From CAZNXJ01 sp964577115 (GTDB lineage: Bacteria; Planctomycetota; Planctomycetia; Pirellulales; Pirellulaceae), in contig CAZNXJ010000019.1 of assembly GCA_964577115.1 (NCBI GenBank), forward strand, positions 1 to 64,000: DNA of 64,000 nt. Direction: 5' to 3'. The notes below the pieces were generated by a model. It was not told the origin of the DNA. It saw nothing but the letters and a program-made list of their open reading frames with translations, and ran no database searches. The translations under genes and the position numbers were made by a program. Below, in pieces: positions 1 to 7,660 of this stretch (the stretch's first letter is position 1; every line of letters begins with the position of its first letter).

Positions 1-55
1 GTGTGAGGCCGCGAACACGCATACACCCACGCACCAATCGCGCCGCGATTCCATC
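1..55. repeat. 55-bp direct repeat, copy 1
   Basis: These 55 bases recur without mismatch at 193-247, so the period is 192 bp. The copy starts at the window edge, so the true repeat may extend further left. It contains no convincing coding sequence and belongs to a repeat-dense non-coding block. Confidence 0.85.
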
Positions 56-61
56 ATCCAA

Positions 62-185
62 TCCGCGCACCAACCGGCCTGCCGCAACGCGGCGGCCTTC
101 GCGTGGCCCCACCGAACGGAGAACCGCGAAGCGGTGGATCCCAAGGTAGCCCAGGGGAAGGGATGAAAGCCCGCACCCCTGGGTG
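62..185 (+). repeat. Left arm of a 124-nt imperfect inverted repeat
   Basis: The reverse complement of 62-185 matches 618-741 over the full 124 nt with about 13 mismatches and no gap by eye, roughly 90% identity. Between the arms lie a direct-repeat copy and two long hairpins. The arrangement resembles a dispersed palindromic or MITE-like element, but no transposase or target-site duplication was identified. Confidence 0.8.
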
Positions 186-192
186 GGATTGG

Positions 193-247
193 GTGTGAGG
201 CCGCGAACACGCATACACCCACGCACCAATCGCGCCGCGATTCCATC
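193..247. repeat. 55-bp direct repeat, copy 2
   Basis: Identical to 1-55. It follows directly after the left inverted arm, so the arm plus direct repeat may be one 192-bp unit that began duplicating in tandem. There is no coding content. Confidence 0.85.
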
Positions 248-306
248 CAACGTCGCGCCGTTCCCATTACGCGCCCGCGCCGATCGATGGGAAAACAAAA
301 AGAATT

Positions 307-352
307 ACGTTGTTGGAATGTCGCGGCGACCGCCGCGACATTCCCACAACGT
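307..352. repeat. Long hairpin (14 bp plus 7 bp stem)
   Basis: Positions 315-328 pair perfectly with 331-344. After one mismatch the stem continues with 307-313 pairing 346-352. No T tract follows on either strand, so this is not a canonical intrinsic terminator. It is one of two strong hairpins within 150 bp. Confidence 0.75.
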
Positions 353-416
353 GTTCCATCAATGCGTCCAACCATCGACGCCGTATGCACCATCAAAACG
401 ACGCGCAATTTTTTTG

Positions 417-457
417 AACACACGATGAGTCGGCCTCCGGCCGACTCATCGTGTGTT
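417..457. repeat. Perfect 19-bp hairpin with 3-nt loop
   Basis: Positions 417-435 are the exact reverse complement of 439-457, with loop 436-438. A T run lies just 5' of it (409-415) rather than 3', so it fits a terminator poorly on either strand. It lies inside the large inverted-repeat element. Confidence 0.8.
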
Positions 458-617
458 GTTAATCACCGCATGTACGGTGAATCCGCGAATCGGTGGGAAC
501 GGCGCGGTGGATCTCAATGCGTGTTGGTGGGGTAATGGGATCACGAACGTAATGGTTGGGCCCCGCGCATCGTGGCATCGGGGGCGCATTGTGTGGGGGG
601 CGCGTTTCGGCACTTCG

Positions 618-741
618 CACCCAGGGGTGCGGACCTGCGGCCCTGCCCCTGGGCTACCTTGGGATCCACCGCTTCGCGGTTCGCGTTTCGGCGGGGCGAC
701 GCGATGGCCGCCGCGTTGCGGCAGGCCGGCTGGTGCGCGGA
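618..741 (-). repeat. Right arm of a 124-nt imperfect inverted repeat
   Basis: Partner of 62-185. The best-conserved part is 645-682 and 706-741. Several open frames cross this arm on both strands, but they are GC-driven, lack start signals and carry no recognisable domain. Confidence 0.8.
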
Positions 742-963
742 GGGAGTGGGATCCGGGGGAAGGGTGGCGCTGGGCCCAACAGTGGCTCATGCGAGTGCCA
801 CCATCCCGGCGCTCGTCCCCGGACAACATAATCCAGCTACCCCATGGGAAAGGGACAATCCACAATCGGATTTTTGGCTACTAGAGTAGCGCGCTCGCAT
901 GGACACAACGGACAAGGGCACGTGACTGGCTTTCCCAGCAGTCGTTCGAAGTGCAGTACAAGT

Positions 964-992
964 TTGGCATTACAATCATTAAACGGTATAGG
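964..992 (+). promoter_or_regulatory. Possible sigma-70-type promoter
   Basis: TTGGCA (964-969) and TATAGG (987-992) are separated by 17 nt. A start near 999 would give a leader of about 205 nt before the transglutaminase-like gene, and that leader would contain the 1047-1132 stem-loop. The -10 is imperfect, so this is tentative. Confidence 0.4.
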
Positions 993-1046
993 GGCGAGCA
1001 ATAGGTGCCGGTCAAGTAGCTCACGACGTACACGTAGATAAGATCG

Positions 1047-1132
1047 GAACCACGGATGCACACGGATCGACACGAATGAGCGCGGATGATGCGATGCCCC
1101 CATCCGTGCCCATCCGTGTCGATCCGTGGTTC
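1047..1132. repeat. Inverted repeat of the accacggatg type
   Basis: Positions 1047-1078 and 1101-1132 are inverted copies matching at roughly 27 of 32 positions, each built of tandem cacggat-like steps, with a 22-nt loop. The short motif also repeats directly within each arm. It would form a stem-loop in the leader of the next gene. Confidence 0.7.
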
Positions 1133-1204
1133 TCCTCCCGTGCCGGACGGATAGAATCGAGAGCTGAACGCCTTTCCGATCCAACGCACCGTCCGGGAAC
1201 CGCT

Positions 1205-2239
1205 ATGCGCTACTTGCGAACGCGCTCGGAAACACCGCTCTGGGCATGGACCGCTCTGCTTTTCGTGTTAACAAGCTGCCTCGTCGCGGCCGAACCGGAC
1301 GACTCGGAGGACTCTCGCCCATCGAGACGTCACTTCCGCTTTATTTACGCGGGAACCATCGAGAGCGTGCCACCCGGCGCGACGGCCCGCGTTTGGCTTC
1401 CTGTCGCCACCGACCGATTTGGACAAAAAATCCATGAGGTGAAGATCTCGGCCCCCGGCGAATTCCGCCGGACCCGCGAGCTGCGGTTCGGAAACCCGCT
1501 GCTGTACTTCGAAGCGGAGCCGGATGCGGCCGGACGCATTGCGTTCCGTGTCGAATACATCGTCGATCGAATGGAACGGACGTCGAACGATGCCGAAGCC
1601 GTAACCACCCACGACCGGCAGCTGTTTTTGTCCGAATCGCGACTGGTTCCTCACGATCCCAAGCTGCTCGCACAGCTACTGCCTCGGCACGAGAACACGC
1701 GGCCTCACCGGGAACTCGCCCGATCGCTGTACGACGCCGTCGAGCAGCGGATGCGCTACGAGAAACCATTGGGCGGTGCATGGGGCCGCGGCGATGCTGT
1801 TTGGGCCTGTAGCTCGGGTTACGGAAATTGCACCGACTACCACAGCCTGTTTCTCGCTGCTGGCTACGCAGCAGGAATGCCCGGACGCTTCGAGATCGGG
1901 TTTCTGCTACCCGCTGACAAATCGAGCGGTACCATCGATGGCTATCACTGCTGGGCTTTCTTCGCGGATGACGACCATTGGATCCCCGTCGATATCTCCG
2001 AAGCCGATAAACGGCCCGAACAGAAAGAGTACTACTTCGGCAATTTGACGCCCGACCGCATTACTTTTTCCGTTGGCCGCGATTTGCAGCTCGACCCACC
2101 TCCCACCGATGCCGAACCGGTAAATTTTCTCGTGTACCCCCACGTCGAAGTCGACGGGCAACAACACTCCGCCTTCACCCCCCAATTTCGGTTCGCCGAT
2201 GTCGATGCCAATGACGCACCAGGCGCTGAAACACGGTGA
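1205..2239 (+). CDS. Secreted transglutaminase-like protein
   Basis: 344 residues. An N-terminal hydrophobic segment (about 12-25) ends in an LTSC lipobox-like motif at 22-25, so the product is probably exported, perhaps as a lipoprotein. The C-terminal half has the transglutaminase-like (papain-fold) pattern: Cys209 in GNCTDYHSLF, His248 in YHCW and Asp263 in PVDISEA, the expected catalytic triad. Family members cleave or cross-link peptides or act as scaffolds; no substrate can be inferred. The ATG at 1205 is chosen because it precedes the signal sequence; an upstream in-frame start at 1076 would add repeat-derived sequence. It is followed closely by an aldo/keto reductase, with no obvious functional link. 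Confidence 0.85.
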   Translation: MRYLRTRSETPLWAWTALLFVLTSCLVAAEPDDSEDSRPSRRHFRFIYAGTIESVPPGATARVWLPVATDRFGQKIHEVKISAPGEFRRTRELRFGNPLLYFEAEPDAAGRIAFRVEYIVDRMERTSNDAEAVTTHDRQLFLSESRLVPHDPKLLAQLLPRHENTRPHRELARSLYDAVEQRMRYEKPLGGAWGRGDAVWACSSGYGNCTDYHSLFLAAGYAAGMPGRFEIGFLLPADKSSGTIDGYHCWAFFADDDHWIPVDISEADKRPEQKEYYFGNLTPDRITFSVGRDLQLDPPPTDAEPVNFLVYPHVEVDGQQHSAFTPQFRFADVDANDAPGAETR

Positions 2240-2286
2240 CGGGGCCAAGTCGCATCAATGAACAAAGTGCCGACCGAGGAGCTCGC

Positions 2287-3138
2287 GTGACGAATATGGG
2301 CCCGCAGCAAACGACCGACTTACCGCACCCGTGGTTTCTCTACGGCACCGCCTGGAAGGAAGAGCAAACGCGGCAACTTACCGAACTTGCACTACAGCAG
2401 GGCTTTCGAGGTATTGATACCGCCAACCAGCGCAAACACTACTACGAAGCGGCCGTCGGCGAAGCCATTGAAAATACAATCGCCTCTGGGCTCGTCACGC
2501 GCGAGGAACTTTTTATTCAAACAAAGTTCACGTTCCAGGCCGGACAGGACCATCGGCTGCCGTACGATCCCTCAGCTCCGATTGCCACACAGGTCGAACA
2601 GTCATTTGCCAGCTCGCTCGAACACCTCCGCATCGACTACCTCGACTCCCTCCTGCTCCACGGCCCCAGTCAGCGATTTGGGCTCGGCAATCACGATTAC
2701 GAAGCGTGGTCTGCCATGGAAGCGATCCAAGAGCGAGGCGGTACGCGGATGATCGGCGTCAGCAATGTCACGCTTGAACAGTTGGACGAGCTCTGCCGCA
2801 ACGCGCACGTGCTCCCTCGCTTCGTCCAGAATCGCTGCTTTGCCATCAATGGCTGGGACCGTGACGTGCGTGCATTTTGCAATGAGCACGGAATCATCTA
2901 TCAAGGCTTCTCGCTGCTGACGGCCAACCACCACCTGCTGAATCGGCGCGAATTACTCCATATCGCTGCGCAGCATCAGCGCACCGTCAGCCAGATCATC
3001 TTCCGCTTTGCCATCCAAATCGGAATGCTGCCGCTAACAGGCACGACGAGCGTCCAGCACATGCAGGAAGATTTGGCTGTTTTTACATTCGAGCTGACTC
3101 CGGACCAGCTGCTGCACATCGAACAGATCCTGGGATAA
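2287..3138 (+). CDS. Aldo/keto reductase
   Basis: 283 residues, NAD(P)H-dependent carbonyl reductase of the aldo/keto reductase superfamily (TIM barrel). The catalytic tetrad can be placed as Asp44 (GIDTAN), Tyr53 (HYYEAAVG), Lys80 (QTKF) and His125 (LLLHGP). The spacing between Asp and Tyr is longer than the common DTAxxY form. Strand motifs MIGVSN and FVQNR are present. The GTG at 2287 is preferred because GAGGAG at 2276-2281 lies 5 nt upstream; a GTG at 2236 overlapping the previous stop lacks such a site. The substrate is unknown. Confidence 0.88.
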   Translation: MTNMGPQQTTDLPHPWFLYGTAWKEEQTRQLTELALQQGFRGIDTANQRKHYYEAAVGEAIENTIASGLVTREELFIQTKFTFQAGQDHRLPYDPSAPIATQVEQSFASSLEHLRIDYLDSLLLHGPSQRFGLGNHDYEAWSAMEAIQERGGTRMIGVSNVTLEQLDELCRNAHVLPRFVQNRCFAINGWDRDVRAFCNEHGIIYQGFSLLTANHHLLNRRELLHIAAQHQRTVSQIIFRFAIQIGMLPLTGTTSVQHMQEDLAVFTFELTPDQLLHIEQILG

Positions 3139-3169
3139 CCGTAACACCCAAGCACGAAAGCCAAAGGCA

Positions 3170-3367
3170 ATGCCCATCCAAGATCCGCTCCAGAAACCGC
3201 GAGAATCGTTCGACGCCCTAATCGCGAAGCTTGGCGCTCCCAACTCTCCCGTGGGAATCGATGCCCAGTATACGCACGCCGTCATTATCGATTTTCTGCG
3301 CCAAATTGCCGAGCGGCTCGACCACATCGAACAACGTTTGGAACAGCAGCAGAGCAACAAATCATGA
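3170..3367 (+). CDS. Small hypothetical protein with C-terminal coiled coil
   Basis: 65 residues, starting 31 nt after the aldo/keto reductase stop. The C-terminal third (IAERLDHIEQRLEQQQ) is a Glu/Gln-rich amphipathic helix likely to form a coiled coil. There is no signal peptide, membrane segment or recognised domain. The protein-like composition and position in a same-strand run support a real gene, but at this length it is not certain. Confidence 0.5.
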   Translation: MPIQDPLQKPRESFDALIAKLGAPNSPVGIDAQYTHAVIIDFLRQIAERLDHIEQRLEQQQSNKS

Positions 3368-3621
3368 TGTGCCGGATCTTCGCACTTGTCGCCGGTGAAC
3401 ATCATCGATGACGACTCAGAGCATCCCGTCGGACTCGAGAAGACGCGCGCCAGTGATAATCTCTTCGCCAGCTGCTTGTATCGCAGTATTCGCTCGACTA
3501 ACCTTCAGATCGCGTTTTTCCGATACGCACAGCGCGCCCATGGTGGCCAGCTGCTTGCCCGCCTGAGCTCAAATCCCGCCTGAATACGCTCGCCGAATAA
3601 AGCCCGTTGCTGGAGCAACTG

Positions 3622-6045
3622 ATGCTGCGATCTGCGCTGTTTCGGGTTGTCATCTGCGCCGTCGGCCTAATCCCCATCTGGGGAGAATCCGCGGAGCCTG
3701 TGAGCTATCGGGTGTATCCCGAGCGGGTCGAATTAGATGGCCCGGAAGCCACCGAACAGCTGCTTGTTTTTGCGAAAACAGACTCCGCCCCGACCATCGA
3801 TCTAACGCACCAGGTCAGCTACACCACGCTCGACACCCACATCGTCGCCGTATCGAGCTCAGGTCGCATCACGCCTCGAGGGGATGGAACAACGCGAGTT
3901 GTCGTTGAGTTTGACGGACAACGAACGCAGGTGCCGGTTGTGGTGCGATCGGTTAGCGATCCGCCACCGGTCTCGTACCGGCGAGATATTATTCCAATCC
4001 TCACGAAAACTGGTTGCAATTCGGGCGGCTGTCACGGCAAAGCGGAAGGCCAAAATGGATTTAAGCTGAGCGTCTTCGGCTACGACGTCGTGGCTGACCA
4101 TCAAGCCCTGGTTTATGAAGCCCGGGGGCGCCGCGTATTCGCCGCGGCGCCCGACCGCAGCCTGCTTCTACAAAAGGCTACCGCGCAAATTCCGCACGGT
4201 GGCGGCCAACGCATCGAACCCGAGTCGCGCTGGTACGAACTGCTGCGCCGCTGGATCGCCGAAGGCAGCCAACTCGACGAAGAAAGCGGCGAGGCGGTAG
4301 CGGCGATCGATGTTTATCCGGCGGAAGTGATCCTCGGGCCCCGAGCGACACTGCAACTCCGCGTCACAGCTCGCTACGCAAGCGGAGCGCAGCGCGGGGT
4401 GACGGCGGAAGCCGAGTTTCAAACGAACAATGATGTGGTGGCGTCCGTCAACTCGGACGGGCGAATCTCGGCCACGGAAATCCCAGGGGAAGCAGCGATT
4501 CTCGTCCGGTATTTGGGACACGTCGCCGTGTGCCGCGTCACGCGGCCTCGTTCAGAAGGCGAATTTGATCGACCGGCCGAATACAACTTCATTGACGAAC
4601 TGGTCTGGAACAAACTCGAACGGCTGCGCATTCCCGCAAGTCCGCTCGCCGATGATGCTACGTTCCTGCGCCGCGTTTATCTCGACACCATCGGCACACT
4701 TCCGACCGCCGCCGAAGCGCGTATCTTTCTCGCCGACCCGACCGACGACAAACGCACGCGGCTCATCGAGCAGCTCTTGGAGCGTCCCGAGTACGCTCAG
4801 TACTGGGCTCAGCGCTGGTCCGACTTGCTCCAGGTGGACAAAGATATCATCGCTCCTCAGGCGACGGTCGCGATGACGCGTTGGCTCCGTTCCCAATTCG
4901 AAGCCAACGTGCCGTACGACCAATTCGTGCGGTCTATTCTGACCGCCGAGGGCGCGACGACGCGTGAATCTCCCGCGGCGTTCTTTCAAGTCCAGGACGA
5001 TCCCGAGAAGCTGGCGCGAGCGATCAGCCAATTGTTTCTCGGTGTTCGCATCGAATGCGCGCAGTGTCATCATCACCCCTTCGAACGCTGGGACCAGCCC
5101 GACTATTTTGGGCTGGCCAGTTTTTTCACCGGGATAGAGCGGAAGCCCGGGTCGGCCGGCAGTTTGAAGATTGTCGCCCGCGGAGGGGAAGACATGCCGC
5201 ATCCGCGAACCGGTGAACTCGTCCCGGCACGCGGACTCGGCGCGGAACCTGCCTCCTTCGAAAACCTTCGAGATCGCCGCGTGGCGTTTGCTAACTGGGC
5301 GACGTCGCCAGAGAACCCGTTTTTCGCGCGAGCGATCGTTAATCGGATCTGGGCTCACTATTTCGGGCGCGGGCTTGTAGAACCCGTCGACGACTTGCGC
5401 GCCACCAACCCGGCGTCTAACGAACCATTACTCAATGCGTTGACCGACCATCTCCTTGCGCTGCGGTTCGATATCAAGGCGTTCACCCGCACGCTTTTGG
5501 AATCTCGCACGTATCAACTCAGTTCTTCCGTCGCCCCCGGTAACGAACTGGACGAACAAAACTACTCGCGTGCTGCCTGGAAGCCCATTCCCGCGGAGGT
5601 GTTGCTGGATGCAATTTGCCAGGCTACCGAAGTTCCCGAGCAGTTCAACGGATGGCCGCGAGGTTACCGGGCCATCGAGATATGGGACAACAAGCTTCCC
5701 TCGCATTTCCTTGAAGTTTTCGGCCGACCGACGCGGCAGACTGTTTGTGCGTGCGAGCGGGGTGTGGAACCGAGCATCGCACAGGCGCTGCATCTTATGA
5801 ATTCGGCGACCACCGTCGAGAAAGTGCAGCATGCTGAAGGACGCGCAGCTCGGCTCGCTGCCAGTGTTCTGTCGCCCGCCGAAATCGTTGAAGAACTTTA
5901 CCTCGCCACGCTCGCTCGGCGCCCCAGCCGGGCGGAAGCCGAGCTAATGGAGCAGGTGTTCGTGGCAAGCCCGAGTCGCCAGCGCGCTGCCGAAGACATC
6001 CTGTGGACGCTGCTCAACACCAAAGAATTCGTCTTCAATCACTAA
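3622..6045 (+). CDS. DUF1549/DUF1553 secreted protein with Ig-like and cytochrome-like motifs
   Basis: 807 residues. A signal peptide (about 1-24) is followed by an Ig-like (BIG2-type) segment, a planctomycete cytochrome-like region with CNSGGCHGK near 132-140, a second Ig-like stretch near 230-305, DUF1549 (about 325-525, including CAQCHHHPF with C479, C482 and H483) and DUF1553 to the C-terminus. Such proteins are abundant in planctomycetes, usually next to DUF1501 genes as here, and are thought to work in the periplasm; their biochemical role is not established. The ATG at 3622 has GGAG 6 nt upstream; a TTG at 3607 is also possible. The DUF1501 gene follows after 20 nt, probably co-transcribed. 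Confidence 0.92.
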   Translation: MLRSALFRVVICAVGLIPIWGESAEPVSYRVYPERVELDGPEATEQLLVFAKTDSAPTIDLTHQVSYTTLDTHIVAVSSSGRITPRGDGTTRVVVEFDGQRTQVPVVVRSVSDPPPVSYRRDIIPILTKTGCNSGGCHGKAEGQNGFKLSVFGYDVVADHQALVYEARGRRVFAAAPDRSLLLQKATAQIPHGGGQRIEPESRWYELLRRWIAEGSQLDEESGEAVAAIDVYPAEVILGPRATLQLRVTARYASGAQRGVTAEAEFQTNNDVVASVNSDGRISATEIPGEAAILVRYLGHVAVCRVTRPRSEGEFDRPAEYNFIDELVWNKLERLRIPASPLADDATFLRRVYLDTIGTLPTAAEARIFLADPTDDKRTRLIEQLLERPEYAQYWAQRWSDLLQVDKDIIAPQATVAMTRWLRSQFEANVPYDQFVRSILTAEGATTRESPAAFFQVQDDPEKLARAISQLFLGVRIECAQCHHHPFERWDQPDYFGLASFFTGIERKPGSAGSLKIVARGGEDMPHPRTGELVPARGLGAEPASFENLRDRRVAFANWATSPENPFFARAIVNRIWAHYFGRGLVEPVDDLRATNPASNEPLLNALTDHLLALRFDIKAFTRTLLESRTYQLSSSVAPGNELDEQNYSRAAWKPIPAEVLLDAICQATEVPEQFNGWPRGYRAIEIWDNKLPSHFLEVFGRPTRQTVCACERGVEPSIAQALHLMNSATTVEKVQHAEGRAARLAASVLSPAEIVEELYLATLARRPSRAEAELMEQVFVASPSRQRAAEDILWTLLNTKEFVFNH

Positions 6046-6065
6046 CTCCAAAGGAACGACCAACC

Positions 6066-7415
6066 ATGTGGGGCCAGGTATTCGGCAGGGATCGCCGTTA
6101 CTGCGACCAGGTAACGCGCCGGCAGATGCTTCGCATTGGCGGAACGGGGCTGCTGAGCGGACTGTCGCTGCCGAAGCTGCTCGAGCTCCAGGCGCGAGCC
6201 AGCTCGCCGCGGCCGGCCAAGGCGAAGGCATGCATATTTTTAATGCTCGAGGGCGGGCCGAGCCACATCGATATGTGGGATCTGAAGCCGGAAGCACCGA
6301 GCGAAATTCGGGGACCGTTCCGCCCCATTTCGACGGTCGTTCCCGGAACGCAAATCAGCGAACTGCTGCCGCTGTGCGCTAAAGTCGCCCATAAATACAC
6401 GATTCTTCGTTCGCACAGCCACACTGACAATGCACACCAGACGGGTCGCCATTGGGTGTTGACCGGCTATCCGCCGAGCTTTGCCGACGGGCAGGCGAAG
6501 GGTGTGCCATTCAATGAGCTCTACCCCTCAATCGGTTCGATCGTTTCACGCGAACTTGGCCGTGCCGGAGCGGTGCCGCCCTACGTCGAGATGCCCAATC
6601 CGCTTGGCCCTGGCGGGCCGGGGTTCTACGGCGCCAAATACGCTCCGTTTACGATCGACAACGATCCTGCTCAGCCCGACTTTCAGGTCCGGGACCTCGA
6701 CGTACCCAAGATGGTCAGCGAGGAGCGATTCGCTCGTCGGCAATACTTGCTCGAACACGTCGAGCAGCTCGGTGCCAGCGCGCAGGCAACCGGACGAGCG
6801 CAAGTGCTGAACTCCTATTACGAACAAGCCTTCGATCTCGTCTCCTCCCCTGCCGCTCGGAAAGCGTTCGATATCCAGTCGGAGCCGGCTCGGGTACGGG
6901 AGCGCTTCGGTTATAGCTCGATCGGTCAGTGCGCACTGCTCGCGCGGCGACTTGTCGAAGCCGGCTGCCGCTTTATCGGCATTGACCACGGCAGCTGGGA
7001 CACACATACCGACAATTTCACCAGCCATGAAAAGACGCTCGTTCCGCCGACGGATCGGGCCTTCAGTGCACTGGTCTCTGATCTCGACGAGCGCGGAATG
7101 CTCGACGAGACACTTGTCGTCATGATGGGCGAGATGGGACGCACACCGCGCATTAACAAGGATGCCGGGCGCGATCATTGGTCGCAGTGCCAGACCGTGA
7201 TCCTCGCCGGTGGAGGAATCAAGCGAGGTGCAGTCATCGGAGCCAGCGATGAAACGGCGAGCTTCCCAACCACCCAGCCGTACGGCATCCAGGATCTGCT
7301 GCGTACGATCTTCCATCTCATGGGCATCGACGCGGACAAGGTGTATCACACGCCGCTCGGGCGGCCCGTGCCGATTGTCAATGGCGGTCAGCGCATCGAC
7401 GAGGTGCTGGCGTAG
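6066..7415 (+). CDS. DUF1501 protein, Tat-exported
   Basis: 449 residues. The N-terminus has a twin-arginine signal (RRQMLRIGG, Arg18-Arg19) followed by a hydrophobic stretch. The body is DUF1501, a sulfatase/alkaline-phosphatase-like fold found mainly in planctomycetes; the signature LEGGPSHIDMWD lies near residue 60, and GIDHGSWDTH and GEMGRTPRIN are further conserved blocks. An AAAGGAA site sits upstream of the ATG at 6066. It forms the usual pair with the DUF1549/DUF1553 gene just upstream. The function is unproven; the fold suggests a metal-dependent hydrolase acting on exported substrates. Confidence 0.92.
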   Translation: MWGQVFGRDRRYCDQVTRRQMLRIGGTGLLSGLSLPKLLELQARASSPRPAKAKACIFLMLEGGPSHIDMWDLKPEAPSEIRGPFRPISTVVPGTQISELLPLCAKVAHKYTILRSHSHTDNAHQTGRHWVLTGYPPSFADGQAKGVPFNELYPSIGSIVSRELGRAGAVPPYVEMPNPLGPGGPGFYGAKYAPFTIDNDPAQPDFQVRDLDVPKMVSEERFARRQYLLEHVEQLGASAQATGRAQVLNSYYEQAFDLVSSPAARKAFDIQSEPARVRERFGYSSIGQCALLARRLVEAGCRFIGIDHGSWDTHTDNFTSHEKTLVPPTDRAFSALVSDLDERGMLDETLVVMMGEMGRTPRINKDAGRDHWSQCQTVILAGGGIKRGAVIGASDETASFPTTQPYGIQDLLRTIFHLMGIDADKVYHTPLGRPVPIVNGGQRIDEVLA

Positions 7416-7660
7416 CTTGCATGCCCGTGTTCCGCTCGCCCATGACGGCCAGCGTGGCTGCTCTACTTTCGCAACCGCGGATCTCAAGCGGGACACAATG
7501 CGGCGTATTTGTGGTGTCGTCGCTCGTAACTGTTCGGATCGTTCACCGCCCCTGTTCGCTCTGATTGACGAGTTTCCCCGCAATGCTCTGCTTCCGGACT
7601 GTTCGGCCGTACCAGATTGCACCATCCACTCGCGCTTTGTCGCAGTACGGGGGGCCGCGA

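Larger units (their letters stand above)
1..1204. other. Repeat-rich intergenic region without a recognised gene
   Basis: This 1.2 kb holds the direct repeats, the inverted arms, two hairpins, a possible promoter at 964-992 and a stem-loop repeat at 1047-1132. Overlapping frames of 60-140 codons exist on both strands but none has a ribosome binding site, domain or signal peptide. Between 742 and 963 nothing else was seen. Confidence 0.7.

Noticed and set aside
417..457. Perfect hairpin as an intrinsic terminator
   Set aside because: The T run lies upstream on the plus strand and no T tract follows on either strand; no gene ends nearby.
446..889. Overlapping frames of 90-143 codons on both strands
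   Set aside because: They cross the inverted-repeat arm, lack ribosome sites, and encode Arg/Pro/Gly-rich sequence typical of GC-rich non-coding DNA.
3386..3583. 65-codon plus-strand frame before the DUF1549 gene
   Set aside because: No start signal and no protein-like feature; likely chance.
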